From the NCBI GenBank assembly GCA_958295715.1, contig OY282371.1:520133-584132 (forward strand): a stretch of DNA of 64,000 bases. Direction: 5' to 3'. The stretch comes from an uncultured Dehalococcoidia bacterium (lineage in GTDB: Bacteria > Chloroflexota > Dehalococcoidia > Lucifugimonadales > GCA-2712585). Under the pieces are notes generated by a model. The model saw only the letters and a program-made list of their open reading frames with translations, made no database searches and was not told where the DNA came from. The translations under genes and the position numbers were made by a program. How positions within the stretch are numbered: position 1 is the first letter of the stretch; the number at the start of each line of letters is the position of its first letter. Of the stretch, positions 8,620-16,730 are shown piece after piece.

Positions 8620-8894
8620 GCGCGTCTGCCCTTCCCGCGCAGGCGGGAATCCAGGAAGCCCACGATAGAGAACCGGCGCTCTTCAAACCTAAAACGGGCG
8701 CACGCGCCCTTCCAGCGCAGGCGGGAATCCAGGAAGCCCACGACAGAGAACCAGCGCTCTTCAAACCTAAAACGGGCGCACGCGCCCTTCCAGCGCAGGC
8801 GGGAATCCAGGAAGCCCACGACAGAGAACCAGCGCTCTTCAAACCTAAAACGGGCGCACGCGCCCTTCCCGCGCAGGCGGGAATCCAGGAAGCC
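8620..8894. repeat. 78-bp tandem array built on a REP-like palindrome
   Basis: GCGCAGGCGGGAATCC recurs at 8637, 8715, 8793 and 8871, exactly 78 bases apart, with near-identical intervening sequence containing AAACGGGCGCACGCGCCC. Each unit joins the dispersed REP-like palindrome to the second GGGCGC..GCGCCC palindrome seen elsewhere in the window. Because 78 is a multiple of three, long open frames run through the array on both strands; I regard these as artefacts. Confidence 0.9.
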
Positions 8895-8970
8895 GTGGGG
8901 CCGGGGTTGGCGGCGCCTAACATACGCGCCAAGGCGCCCACGTATCTAAACAGTCAGGAGGTGAACAGCC

Positions 8971-9687
8971 TTGTCTCCCGTTAAGGCGGTGGTCTTCGAC
9001 ATGTACGAGACCCTGGTGTCCAACCCCGAGGAGTCCTGGATAGACCTGTTCGGCGTCATCTGCCGCGCTCAGTCCCTGCCCGTGGACCCGCCCACCCTCT
9101 ACCGGCGATGGAAGGCCTTGGAGGTCAACTTCCGCCGGGTCAGGCTCAACCTGGAGGAGCCGGAGAAGAGTCCCCCCTTCAAGAGCTACGAGACAGCGTG
9201 GCGGGACTGCTTCGTCCAGGTCTTCTCCGACATGGGGTTGACGGGCGACCCAGGGGCCGCGGCCAAGGCGGCGATTGGTTCCATGGGCGTCAGGGAACCC
9301 TTTGAGGAGACGGTCTCGTCGGTGGACGCCCTCCAGCGTCGTTGGGTCACCGCCGTGCTATCCAACGCCGACGACGACTACCTCCTTCCCCAACTGGAGC
9401 GGTTGGGCCTGAGCTTTCCCGTCGTCCTATCCTCGGAGATGGTGGCGGCCTACAAGCCTCATCCCGGCCCCTTCCGGCGCGTCCTGAAGGAGTTGGGGAT
9501 GACTTCCAACCAAGTGGTTTACGTGGGGGACAACCCTTTCGACGACGTGAAGGGGGCCAAGGGCGTCGGCATGGGGGCCGTGTGGATAAACCGGCACGGC
9601 AAGGAGTTGGGCCAAGGCGTTCCGCCGCCGGACTATGAGATTAGGAGCCTGACGGAACTGGAGCAGATTTTGGAGAGGTGGAACTGA
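8971..9687 (+). CDS. HAD-superfamily hydrolase
   Basis: This is a haloacid dehalogenase-like phosphatase or dehalogenase of 238 residues. Motif I reads VVFDMYETL with the nucleophilic Asp; motif II is AVLSNADD; the motif III lysine lies in AAYKPHPG; motif IV is VGDNPFDDVKGAK. The second acid of the phosphatase DxD pair is replaced by Tyr (DMY), a pattern common in the 2-haloacid dehalogenase-like branch, so a phosphatase role is not certain. A TTG start is supported by a strong AGGAGGTG site at 8957. The stop overlaps the hisIE start. Confidence 0.87.
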   Translation: MSPVKAVVFDMYETLVSNPEESWIDLFGVICRAQSLPVDPPTLYRRWKALEVNFRRVRLNLEEPEKSPPFKSYETAWRDCFVQVFSDMGLTGDPGAAAKAAIGSMGVREPFEETVSSVDALQRRWVTAVLSNADDDYLLPQLERLGLSFPVVLSSEMVAAYKPHPGPFRRVLKELGMTSNQVVYVGDNPFDDVKGAKGVGMGAVWINRHGKELGQGVPPPDYEIRSLTELEQILERWN

Positions 9688-10313
9688 TGGAATTGAAGCT
9701 GGACAAGCAGGGCCTATTGCCCGCCATAGCTCAGGACGTGAACACCGGCCAGGTGCTCATGCTGGGGTACATGAACCCCGGCTCCCTCAAGCGCACCGTT
9801 GAGGGGGTGCAGGTGTGGTTCTACAGCCGCAGCAGGGAGGACCTTTGGCACAAGGGCGAGGTCTCCGGCAACTACCTGAACCTGAAGGAGGCTTGGGTGG
9901 ACTGCGACGGCGATACCCTCCTACTCAAGGTCGTGCCCGACGGCCCCGCCTGCCACACCCAAAACACCTCCTGCTTTTTCACGCCTTTGGAGGGACTCCC
10001 GGAGCCGGAGGACTATCTCCGAACGGACCCCGGCTCCGGCGTTCTGGACGAACTCTACGCCGTGATTCAGGACCGGATGCGGAGGATGCCCGAGGGCAGC
10101 TACACGGCGGACCTGCTGAGGCAGGGCATCGGACGGGTGGCTCAGAAGGTGACGGAGGAGGCCGGGGAGGCCGCCATTGCCGCCGCTATGGGCGACACCG
10201 AGAACCTGCCCTCCGAGGTCGCCGACCTGCTGTACCACACCCTGGCCCTCATGGCCGCCTCCGGCGTCAAGCCTCAACAGGTGTGGGACGCCCTCCAAGA
10301 GCGGCGCAGGTAG
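9687..10313 (+). CDS. hisIE: Bifunctional phosphoribosyl-AMP cyclohydrolase / phosphoribosyl-ATP pyrophosphatase
   Basis: Catalyses histidine steps 2 and 3. The N-terminal HisI half shows the metal-binding pattern WVDCDGDTLL and PACHTQNTSCF; the C-terminal HisE half (from about residue 115) has VTEEAGEAAIAA with the acidic pyrophosphatase residues. At 208 residues the fusion has normal length. ATG at 9687 overlaps the HAD stop by one base and follows GGAGAGGTGG; a GTG at 9678 is possible but less likely. Confidence 0.94.
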   Translation: MELKLDKQGLLPAIAQDVNTGQVLMLGYMNPGSLKRTVEGVQVWFYSRSREDLWHKGEVSGNYLNLKEAWVDCDGDTLLLKVVPDGPACHTQNTSCFFTPLEGLPEPEDYLRTDPGSGVLDELYAVIQDRMRRMPEGSYTADLLRQGIGRVAQKVTEEAGEAAIAAAMGDTENLPSEVADLLYHTLALMAASGVKPQQVWDALQERRR

Positions 10314-10375
10314 CCAACTCGCGGGTGGGAGCCGCTTAGGAGACGGCCGCGTCCTTCTTATCCGCTTGGGGCCGT

Positions 10376-11329
10376 CTATGCGGCGGGGATTGTGGGACTT
10401 GCCGGAGGAACGTCCTCCTCATCAGCTTGGGGCTGTCCCTCGTCGGCCCTCAGGGCCGCGTTCATGGCGTGGATGGCCACCTCAATCTGGTCGTCGTCGG
10501 GCTGGCGGGTCGTCAGCCGTTGCAGGGCCAGTCCGGGGGCGGCCATCACCTTGGATAGCCGGCTGTTTTGGCGGAGGCCGCTGAACCGTATAATCTCGTA
10601 GCTGACCCCCGCGATTACGGGAACCAGCATAATCCGGGAGAGAACGGCCCAGTGGAGGTCGGGCCGTCCAATGAAGGCGAAGACGAAAATGGCCACCACC
10701 GCTACCGTCAGCAGAAACGCGGTGCCGCAGCGGGGATGGGCCGTGGAAAACTGCCGCACGTTGTCCACCTTCAGGGGCAGGTCCCGCTCGTAGGCGTGAA
10801 TGGTCATGTGCTCGGCGCCGTGGTAGGCGAAAACCCGGCGGATGTCCTTCATCCGGCCGATGGCGGCGATGTACCCAACCAGAATGCCCAGGCGCAGGCC
10901 CCCTTCCAAAAGGTTGCTGACGAAGTGGCCCCAGGCCCCGGACCACAACCACGGGTCCAGGGACCGGGCGGCGTATAGCGGGATGAGGAAGAAGAAGGCC
11001 ACGCCCAGGGACAGCGACACGGCCAGCGAGACGAACACCACCCACCCCGACATCTCCGTCTGCTCGCCCTCGGTCTGGTCCTCCATGGCGATGTTGGCGG
11101 AACGGGTCAGGGCCTTTATCCCCAGGACCAGGGTCTCCAGGAGCACGGCCACGCCCCGGACAAGGGGGATGCGCCGTAGCTTGCCCGCGTATACTTGGTT
11201 GAGCGGCTCCGCGCTCCGGTACACCGAGCCGTCCAGCCGCCGCACCGCCAGGCTGAAGTGGCGCTGCCCCCGGATCATCACCCCTTCGATGACGGCCTGA
11301 CCGCCGTATATGAGGCGCTCCCTACTCAT
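10376..11329 (-). CDS. DUF1385 membrane protein
   Basis: This 317-residue protein begins SRERLIYGGQAVIEGVMIRG, the hallmark N-terminus of DUF1385. It has several membrane segments (about 85-125 and 200-245) and a conserved HGAEHMTIHAYE segment with a PRCGTAFLL motif, which suggests a metal site. Biochemical function is unknown. In many bacteria this family sits next to rpmE and prfA. Here it lies downstream of rpmE on the same strand, but a tandem repeat array separates them and prfA is absent. The start at 11329 is preferred over one 16 codons upstream that runs into the repeat. Confidence 0.88.
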   Translation of the reverse strand: MSRERLIYGGQAVIEGVMIRGQRHFSLAVRRLDGSVYRSAEPLNQVYAGKLRRIPLVRGVAVLLETLVLGIKALTRSANIAMEDQTEGEQTEMSGWVVFVSLAVSLSLGVAFFFLIPLYAARSLDPWLWSGAWGHFVSNLLEGGLRLGILVGYIAAIGRMKDIRRVFAYHGAEHMTIHAYERDLPLKVDNVRQFSTAHPRCGTAFLLTVAVVAIFVFAFIGRPDLHWAVLSRIMLVPVIAGVSYEIIRFSGLRQNSRLSKVMAAPGLALQRLTTRQPDDDQIEVAIHAMNAALRADEGQPQADEEDVPPASPTIPAA

Positions 11330-11357
11330 GAGGGATACCCCACCGCGCCTCGGATGC

Positions 11358-11735
11358 GGCCATTGCATAATCGGCATTCCCGCGAAAGGGGGGACCCGGA
11401 AGCCGTGACATCAGGTTGCCGACAGCCGCTTGCGGCTCAATGCGCCGGCCGGCATGGAGGGTCTTGTTAAGACGCCGTGGCGCGGCAACTGCGTAATCGG
11501 CATTCCCGCGAAGGTGGGAAACCGGAAGCGGTGACATCAGGTTGCCGGCAGCCGCTTCCGGCTCAATGCGCCGGTTGGCATGGATGGTTTCGCTAAGATG
11601 TCGTGGCGCGGCCATTGCGCGCTCGGCATTCCCGCGAAAGGGGGAAACCGAGAGCGGCGCCGTCAGGTTGCGGATGGCCGCTCCCCACTCAATGCGCCGG
11701 TCGGCATGGAGGGTCTTGGTAGGACGCTGTGGCGG
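11358..11735. repeat. 126-bp tandem array between rpmE and DUF1385
   Basis: GGCATTCCCGCG starts at 11373, 11499 and 11625, exactly 126 bases apart, with conserved flanks (CATCAGGTTGCCG, CTCAATGCGCCGG, GGCATGGA). A fourth partial copy ends near 11735. Copies differ by a few substitutions. The period is a multiple of three, so a 172-codon frame stays open on the minus strand, but it has no recognisable domain or ribosome site. The rest of the gap (11736-11846) shows nothing clear. Confidence 0.85.
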
Positions 11736-11846
11736 GTAAGGGTGAGCAAGCCGGGGCCGATGGCGCGTCGGGATGCTGTCCAAGGCCATCGCTGCGTGGA
11801 AAGAGGGACTCGCAAGCCGCGCCCCCGCCGTTCCAATCATGGCCGT

Positions 11847-12053
11847 CTAGGCTTTCAGTCCAAAGCGACGCCGGAGCCGCTCGACCCGCCCCTCCGTGTC
11901 CACAATCCGCTGCTCTCCGGTGTAAAAGGGGTGGCACTTGCTGCAAAGCTCCACCCGCATGGCCGACTTCGTGGCCCCCGTGGTGAAGGTGTTTCCGCAG
12001 GAACAGGTGACGACGGCGTCCCGGAAGAACCGGGGGTGAATCTTCTTCTTCAC
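11847..12053 (-). CDS. rpmE: 50S ribosomal protein L31, zinc-binding type
   Basis: The 68-residue protein starts KKKIHPRFF and carries the zinc ligands in TCSCGNTF and [12 protein letters not shown], so it is the cysteine-containing C+ form. It is third in an rplU-rpmA-rpmE unit, 7 bases after rpmA. Pairing of L31 with L21/L27 is less common than its usual place beside prfA. Confidence 0.96.
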   Translation of the reverse strand: MKKKIHPRFFRDAVVTCSCGNTFTTGATKSAMRVELCSKCHPFYTGEQRIVDTEGRVERLRRRFGLKA

Positions 12054-12060
12054 GGAGCGC

Positions 12061-12327
12061 TTACCCCTGGCCCTGAGCCGGGTACACGCTGGCCCGGCGC
12101 TTCCCCTTTGAGGCCCACTCGAACTGCACCCGCCCCTCTATGAGGGAAAAGAGGGTGTGGTCGCGGCCCATGCCGACGTTGCGCCCGGGCATTATCTTGG
12201 TGCCCCGCTGCCGCATGATGATGTTTCCGGCCAGGACGCTTTCGCCCCCAAACTTCTTCACGCCCAGCCGCTGGCCGGGGCTATTCCGTCCGTTGCGAGA
12301 GCTTCCCCCCGCCTTCTTATGCGCCAT
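12061..12327 (-). CDS. rpmA: 50S ribosomal protein L27
   Basis: The 88-residue protein starts [20 protein letters not shown], the classic L27 N-terminus that reaches the peptidyl-transferase centre. [12 protein letters not shown] follows in the form [14 protein letters not shown]. It has no cleavable N-terminal extension of the Firmicutes type. It overlaps rplU by 11 bases. Confidence 0.97.
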   Translation of the reverse strand: MAHKKAGGSSRNGRNSPGQRLGVKKFGGESVLAGNIIMRQRGTKIMPGRNVGMGRDHTLFSLIEGRVQFEWASKGKRRASVYPAQGQG

Positions 12328-12649
12328 TGCCCTTCTCCTGAACTATCTCCACAATCTGAATTCTGGTGTAGGGCTGGCGGTGCCCTCTCATCCTCCGGTA
12401 GCGGGTCTTGGGCTTGTACTTGAAGACCCGTATCTTCTTGTCCCTGGCCTGCTGGAGGGCCTGGGCGATGACGCTTGCCCCCTCAATGGTGGGCTGGCCA
12501 ACCGTCAGATCCCCGTCCTTTGACAGGGCCAAGACTTCGCGCAACTCTATCTCCGCCCCCGGCTCCACTGGGAGCTTCTCAACGTCGATAACGTCTCCCG
12601 GAGATACGCGGTACTGCTTGCCGCCCGTTCTGAAGATAGCGTGCTCCAT
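12317..12649 (-). CDS. rplU: 50S ribosomal protein L21
   Basis: The 110-residue protein begins [19 protein letters not shown], followed by the family signature near the C-terminus ([20 protein letters not shown]). It is first gene of the ribosomal unit, with its own promoter 15 bases upstream of the ATG. Confidence 0.97.
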   Translation of the reverse strand: MEHAIFRTGGKQYRVSPGDVIDVEKLPVEPGAEIELREVLALSKDGDLTVGQPTIEGASVIAQALQQARDKKIRVFKYKPKTRYRRMRGHRQPYTRIQIVEIVQEKGNGA

Positions 12650-12658
12650 AACCTGCCT

Positions 12659-12688
12659 AGTTTACGGTTTCCCAGGCGCCGCTGTCAA
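12659..12688 (-). promoter_or_regulatory. Promoter of rplU-rpmA-rpmE
   Basis: On the minus strand TTGACA (12688-12683), an 18-base spacer and TAAACT (12664-12659) lie just before the rplU ATG. The leader would be only a few bases long. Confidence 0.55.
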
Positions 12689-12804
12689 TATCATGGCCCT
12701 GCTTCTCTGAGGGCCGCGAGCCGCCAGCGTCCGGCGGGGCCGCTTTGAGGGATAGCGGCCTCAGACCCTTGGGGCGTTAGCGTCCGAGGACCCGCGCGGT
12801 TGGC

Positions 12805-13056
12805 TCACTTATCCTTCATGGATGGCGGCGGCTCATCAAAGGGCCTATTCTCGGCGAGGGCCTCCTCCCTGCGCCGGTTCCATTCTTCCCACTTGGCTTG
12901 CATTTCGGTGCGGCCCTCAGTGCGGCCCTCATCAAACCTTCGTTTCAGATACCTTTCCGCCAGCATTGCTCCTCCTTCAATAATGACGAACGTCTCGGCG
13001 GTGACGACGATGACAAAGGGCGCGATTCCCTGCCCAATGGCGATGGTCGTCGCCAG
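12805..13056 (-). pseudogene. 5'-truncated duplicate of the EGR-tail membrane protein
   Basis: About 84 codons match the C-terminal half of the gene at 13139-13588, from the second membrane segment to a terminal MKDK. Identity stops abruptly at 13056 and there is no start codon. The flanking sequence CCTCAGACCCTTGGGGCGTT also repeats (12759 and 13085, 326 bases apart), so this is a tandem segmental duplication. Both breakpoints carry GCCAGCGTCCGGC, suggesting microhomology-mediated recombination. The truncated copy has only two EGRT units where the full copy has eight. Confidence 0.75.
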
Positions 13057-13138
13057 CGTCCGGCAGCGTCTTAAAGGACAACGGCCTCAGACCCTTGGGG
13101 CGTTCCGGGGTTCGCGCCCGGGGACCCGCGCGGTTGCC

Positions 13139-13588
13139 TCACTCATCCTTCATGGATGGCGGCGGCTCATCAAAGGGCCTATTCTGCGCGAGGGCTTCCT
13201 CCCTGCGCCGGTTCCACTCCTCCCACCTGGCCTGCATTTCGGCGCGGCCCTCAGTACGGCCTTCAGTGCGGCCCTCTGCTCGGCCTTCAGTGCGACCCTC
13301 GGCGCGGCCCTCAGTGCGACCCTCGGCGCGGCCCTCATCAAACCTTCGTTTCAGATACCTTTCCGCCAGCATTGCCCCTCCTTCAATAATGACGAACGTC
13401 TCGGCGGTGACGACGATGACAAAGGGCGCGATTCCCTGCCCAATGGCGATGGTCGTCGCCAGCATCCCGTCCATTGTTACATTGGCAACCTCATGCCAGC
13501 TCAATAAAGCGAGGCATATCAGCATCTGAACGGAGAAGAGGAGTATGTATCGCCCTTCTCGCGATTTGGCTATATTGAGCGGGTTCAC
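13139..13588 (-). CDS. Small two-helix membrane protein with EGR repeat tail
   Basis: The 149-residue protein has two hydrophobic segments (about residues 14-35 and 43-75), then eight tandem tetrapeptides of the form EGRA or EGRT, then a charged RWEEWNRRREEAL helix and a proline-rich end. The repeat tail is encoded by a 12-base tandem repeat that could change copy number by slippage. I do not recognise a family. Layout suggests an inner-membrane protein with a charged, probably helical cytoplasmic tail. The adjacent truncated duplicate shows the locus is unstable. Confidence 0.6.
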   Translation of the reverse strand: MNPLNIAKSREGRYILLFSVQMLICLALLSWHEVANVTMDGMLATTIAIGQGIAPFVIVVTAETFVIIEGGAMLAERYLKRRFDEGRAEGRTEGRAEGRTEGRAEGRTEGRTEGRAEMQARWEEWNRRREEALAQNRPFDEPPPSMKDE

Positions 13589-13862
13589 TTATGACTCTTC
13601 GGCCCACCTCGTCCTTAAGGGTGTAAGCGCTGTTCTCCAAGGCTTCTTGGGTTCAGACACTACTGCCGCCGGAGCGGGGCTTTCACTTCCTAATCCGCGT
13701 AAGCCTATAACCCTTGTATCAACTGTATCAGCCTTTACGTAAAACCTAACTACATCTTCATTCAACAGCGTCACGGATGTCAACCGCGTTCCCCCTTCCT
13801 GCCGCCCTTTCCGCGACACGGGAGACCAGCGACCCTCACCTCCAACCCCGCCCGGCGGCGTC
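13589..13862. other. Intergenic region
   Basis: This is relatively AT-rich for the window. It contains TTGACA-like and TATAGG-like hexamers in the minus orientation that could serve the EGR-tail gene, but none with convincing spacing. No gene seen. Confidence 0.3.
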
Positions 13863-14402
13863 TTGTGGCTCAGGCCATTTAAGGCTAAGATACTTGTTGA
13901 CCGGCGCCTCCTCATCTCAGCGGTGGTCAAAGAGACCGACTTGCAGTACGCTAACAACATCCTCCTCCCCGTCAGCAGAGGGCGCGGCTACCGGAACGCC
14001 TTCCGCATGGCCCACTCCCTGGTCAGGGAGGGCAGGGGCAAGATATACGCCATATACGTCATAGAGGTGGAGTTGGCCCTCTCCCTCGACGCGGAGATTG
14101 AGGAGGAGACCAGCCGCGGGGAGGAGGCCCTCTCCTACATTGAGGAGTTGGCCAAGGAGGAGAAGTGTTCCCTGGAGGCGGAGATACTCCAGGCCCGGCA
14201 GGCAGGCCCCGCCATTGTGCAGGAGGCGGCGAACATACCGGCGAGTTTGATAGCCTTGGAGGTTGAGCACAGGAGCGCCATGATGGAATTCCGGGTGGGC
14301 AGGACCACCGACTACATACTCAGGCGTTCCCGCTGCCCCGTGCTCCTCTGGCGCGGAGGCCCCGGGGCCGACTCCTCCGGCGCTAGGGGCGCGAGGGAGT
14401 AG
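13863..14402 (+). CDS. UspA-like universal stress protein domain protein
   Basis: The 179-residue protein has a Usp-type alpha/beta fold: NNILLPVSRGRGYRNAFRMA near the start, KIYAIYVIEVEL as strand 2, and the C-terminal FRVGRTTDYILRRSRCPVLLW that resembles the Usp G-x9-G-S/T-x-h-x-R nucleotide loop. The start is uncertain: TTG at 13863 adds about 20 residues; GTG at 13923 gives a more typical N-terminus, and neither has a good ribosome site. It lies 4 bases before two TrkA-like genes, suggesting a sensor for ion or amino-acid transport. Confidence 0.75.
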   Translation: MWLRPFKAKILVDRRLLISAVVKETDLQYANNILLPVSRGRGYRNAFRMAHSLVREGRGKIYAIYVIEVELALSLDAEIEEETSRGEEALSYIEELAKEEKCSLEAEILQARQAGPAIVQEAANIPASLIALEVEHRSAMMEFRVGRTTDYILRRSRCPVLLWRGGPGADSSGARGARE

Positions 14403-14406
14403 AACA

Positions 14407-14811
14407 ATGCAGGCCCTTATATTCGGATGCGGCCCCGCGGTGCGACACATCGCGGCGGCCCTCGTGGAGCAGCGCCAGCGGGTAACCGTGCTGGACGAGC
14501 ATCGCAACTGCCCCAGGGTGGATGGCTCCTACCTGAACGCCGCCGTCGTTCCCTCGTCCGGCGCCCTCATAGATGACATGCGCCGCTGCGACGTCGACCA
14601 CACCGACATCCTGCTGGCCCTGTCCTCCAACGACAACCGGAACGCCATGGCCGCTCAGATAGCCGACCGCATCTACAACGTCCCGAAGGTCATCTGCCAC
14701 GTCGCCGACGCGTCCAAGTACATGGCCTACAAAGACATGGGGCTAAAGGTGGTAAGCTCCACCCAGGTCCTTTCCGAAGACATCCTCGAAGACATCCGGG
14801 ACCTGCGCTGA
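14407..14811 (+). CDS. TrkA N-terminal (RCK_N) domain protein, single domain
   Basis: The 134-residue protein holds one Rossmann domain: ALIFGCGPAVRHIA loop, TVLDEHRN acidic strand end, DILLALSSNDNRN and a C-terminal VVSSTQVLSEDI. It lacks the RCK_C domain, and the usual GDG/GDAT segment is altered to VVPSSGAL. It overlaps the next TrkA gene by one base, so the two may form a heteromeric gating ring. No transporter gene is adjacent. Confidence 0.8.
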   Translation: MQALIFGCGPAVRHIAAALVEQRQRVTVLDEHRNCPRVDGSYLNAAVVPSSGALIDDMRRCDVDHTDILLALSSNDNRNAMAAQIADRIYNVPKVICHVADASKYMAYKDMGLKVVSSTQVLSEDILEDIRDLR

Positions 14812-15473
14812 TGTACATAATCATTGCGGGCTGCGGGCGCGTGGGCTTCGGTCTGGCCAAGGCGTTGCTGGCCGGCGGGCACGAGGTCACGGTCATCGAG
14901 CAGTCCCACATCCAGGCCGACAACGCCGCGCGGGAGTTGGGAAACGTGGCCTTGCGGGGCGACGGCTCATCCCTTGAAACCCTAAGAGAGGCGGGAGCCA
15001 GCCGCGCGGATCTGGTCATCGCCGTCACCGGCGACGACGCGTCCAACCTGGCCGTCTGCCAAATGGCCAAGCAGTCCTTCCAGACCCCCACCACCATGGC
15101 CGTGGTGAAGAACCCGTCCCACTCCGCCCTCTTCACCCTTTTGGGGGTGGACAAGGTGATAAACAGCACCCACCTTATACTGTCCAACGTTGAGGAGGCC
15201 GTGCCCAGCCGCGCCCTGATTCACCTGCTGGACCTTCACCCTCACGAAATGGACATCGTGGCCCTTTCCATACCCGGCGACGCCGCGGTGGTGGGCAAGC
15301 CCATGAGCGCGGTGGAGATGCCCCCCAACAGCTTTGTGACCCTGGTGATAAACGCCGAAGGCCCCACGCTGCCCCACCAGGACCTGGCCCTCCAGGCGGG
15401 GGACGACGTTATCGCCGTCACCATTCCCGACGAGGAGCAGGCCCTGTACGAGGCCCTTACGGGAGTGGTCTAG
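14811..15473 (+). CDS. TrkA-family regulator with RCK_N and RCK_C domains
   Basis: The 220-residue protein starts YIIIAGCGRVGFGLAKALL with a canonical NAD-binding loop, TVIEQSH at strand 2 and LRGDGSSLETL. The RCK_C domain occupies about residues 140-220 (VALSIPGDAAVVGKPMSAV). It is second of a TrkA pair downstream of a Usp gene; stop overlaps the pheA start by one base. It differs from the trkA at the window start, so the genome has at least two Trk-type gating systems. Confidence 0.88.
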   Translation: MYIIIAGCGRVGFGLAKALLAGGHEVTVIEQSHIQADNAARELGNVALRGDGSSLETLREAGASRADLVIAVTGDDASNLAVCQMAKQSFQTPTTMAVVKNPSHSALFTLLGVDKVINSTHLILSNVEEAVPSRALIHLLDLHPHEMDIVALSIPGDAAVVGKPMSAVEMPPNSFVTLVINAEGPTLPHQDLALQAGDDVIAVTIPDEEQALYEALTGVV

Positions 15474-16312
15474 TGGCGCGGCCCGTCGCATACCTGGGGC
15501 CTCCGGGAACCTTTACCGAGCAGGCGGCGCGAAAGGACAACCCCCAGGCCGACCTGGAGTCCTTTCCCAGCATTCAGGGGGTGGCCCTAGCCGTGGCGTC
15601 GGGCATCGCCGACGAAGGCGTGGCCCCCATCGAAAACAGCCTGGAAGGCTCCGTAAACGACACCCTGGACATCCTTATCCGGCAGCCGGCCCTGTTCATC
15701 CGCCGGGAACTTGTCCTGCCCATAGCCCACTGCCTCCTGGCAGCCTCCGGGGCCGGGGCCGGCGACCTGGAGATCATCTACTCCCACCCCCAGGCCCTGG
15801 GCCAGTGCCGCGACTTCCTGGAGCGATGCTTTCCCAAGGTCCAGCTGGTGGCCTCCCTCAGCACCGCCGCCGCGGTGGAGGATATGATGGAAAGCGGGCC
15901 CAAGGCCGCCGCCATTGCCCCCGGCCAGGCCGCCCGGCTCCACGGCGTTGAGATACTGGCCACGGGAATTCAGGACAACAACTCCAACATGACCCGGTTC
16001 GTGGTCCTCTCCGGCAGCGACAGCCCGCCTACCGGCGACGACAAGACCTCCCTATGCTTCTCCTTTGGCGAAGACAGGCCCGGACTCCTGCACGAGGTTC
16101 TGGGCGAGTTTGCCCGGCGCGACATAAACCTGGCCAAGGTGGAGTCCCGGCCCTCCAAGCAGTTCCTCGGCGACTACGTCTTTCTGATGGACGTTCACGG
16201 CCACAGAGAGGAGCCGGCGGTGAAGGAGGCGTTGCGCTCCCTAAAGGGCCGCTCCTCCATGTTCAGGGTATTCGGCTCCTATCCCCGATGGCGAGGGTCG
16301 ACCCATCCCTGA
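15473..16312 (+). CDS. pheA: Prephenate dehydratase
   Basis: Converts prephenate to phenylpyruvate in phenylalanine synthesis. The 279 residues comprise a catalytic domain starting VAYLGPPGTFTEQAA, with VAPIENSLEGSVNDTLD and the catalytic-site NNSNMTRFVVLS, then a C-terminal ACT regulatory domain (about 200-275) including PGLLHEVLGEFARRDINL and the ESRP motif for phenylalanine binding. There is no chorismate mutase domain. GTG start overlaps the preceding stop. Confidence 0.95.
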   Translation: MARPVAYLGPPGTFTEQAARKDNPQADLESFPSIQGVALAVASGIADEGVAPIENSLEGSVNDTLDILIRQPALFIRRELVLPIAHCLLAASGAGAGDLEIIYSHPQALGQCRDFLERCFPKVQLVASLSTAAAVEDMMESGPKAAAIAPGQAARLHGVEILATGIQDNNSNMTRFVVLSGSDSPPTGDDKTSLCFSFGEDRPGLLHEVLGEFARRDINLAKVESRPSKQFLGDYVFLMDVHGHREEPAVKEALRSLKGRSSMFRVFGSYPRWRGSTHP

Positions 16313-16343
16313 CCTCGAGCCTTTGGACATCCGTAATGCGCGG

Positions 16344-16414
16344 TGCCCGGTGGTGCAGCGGTAGCACAGCGGACTTTGAATCCGCTGACCCTGGTTCGAA
16401 TCCAGGCCGGGCAG
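16344..16414 (+). tRNA. tRNA-Gln (TTG anticodon)
   Basis: A full cloverleaf can be drawn: acceptor TGCCCGG/CCGGGCA, D stem GTGC/GCAC, anticodon stem GCGGA/TCCGC with loop CTTTGAA (anticodon TTG) and T stem CCTGG/CCAGG with loop TTCGAAT. The U1-A72 pair is typical of glutamine tRNAs. The 3' CCA is not encoded in full. With GatB present in the window, Gln-tRNA may be charged through Glu-tRNA amidation, but this depends on genes not seen. Confidence 0.95.
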
Positions 16415-16472
16415 CCCCTCGCTCCCTCAGCCACCCGCTGCCCCGCCATCCCCGCCCACTCCCTCCCCACTC

Positions 16473-16658
16473 CGTCATTCCCGCGCAGGCGGGAATCCAG
16501 GAAGGCCCCAACCAAAACCAACGCCCCGAACTCCAGTGCCGCCTGTAGGGACACCCCTCCACGGCTGAGCCGTAGCCCCGTCCCTGCGCATCGTTACGCG
16601 GTTGCTCTGTCGCAACGGGGGCAAGAAAGATGGATTCCCGCCTGCGCGGGAATGACGG
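16473..16658. repeat. REP-bounded element, copy C
   Basis: CGTCATTCCCGCG begins at 16473 and its inverted partner ends with CGCGGGAATGACGG at 16658, bracketing about 130 bases. The cargo (read on the minus strand) resembles cargos at 33.3 and 56.5 kb. Part of it (CAACGCCCCGAACTCCAG onward) is repeated at 16830-16971 with a few indels, including the right-hand palindrome. Confidence 0.75.
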
Positions 16659-16730
16659 ATAGGAGAGGCGGTAATGGCGGGAGGGTTGACGCCGGGGTTT
16701 AGGACGGCGGTCTTGGGGATGAGGGTTCCT

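Noticed and set aside
11322..11840. 172-codon minus-strand frame with internal repeats
   Set aside because: It is open only because the tandem period of 126 is a multiple of three; no start signal or recognisable fold.
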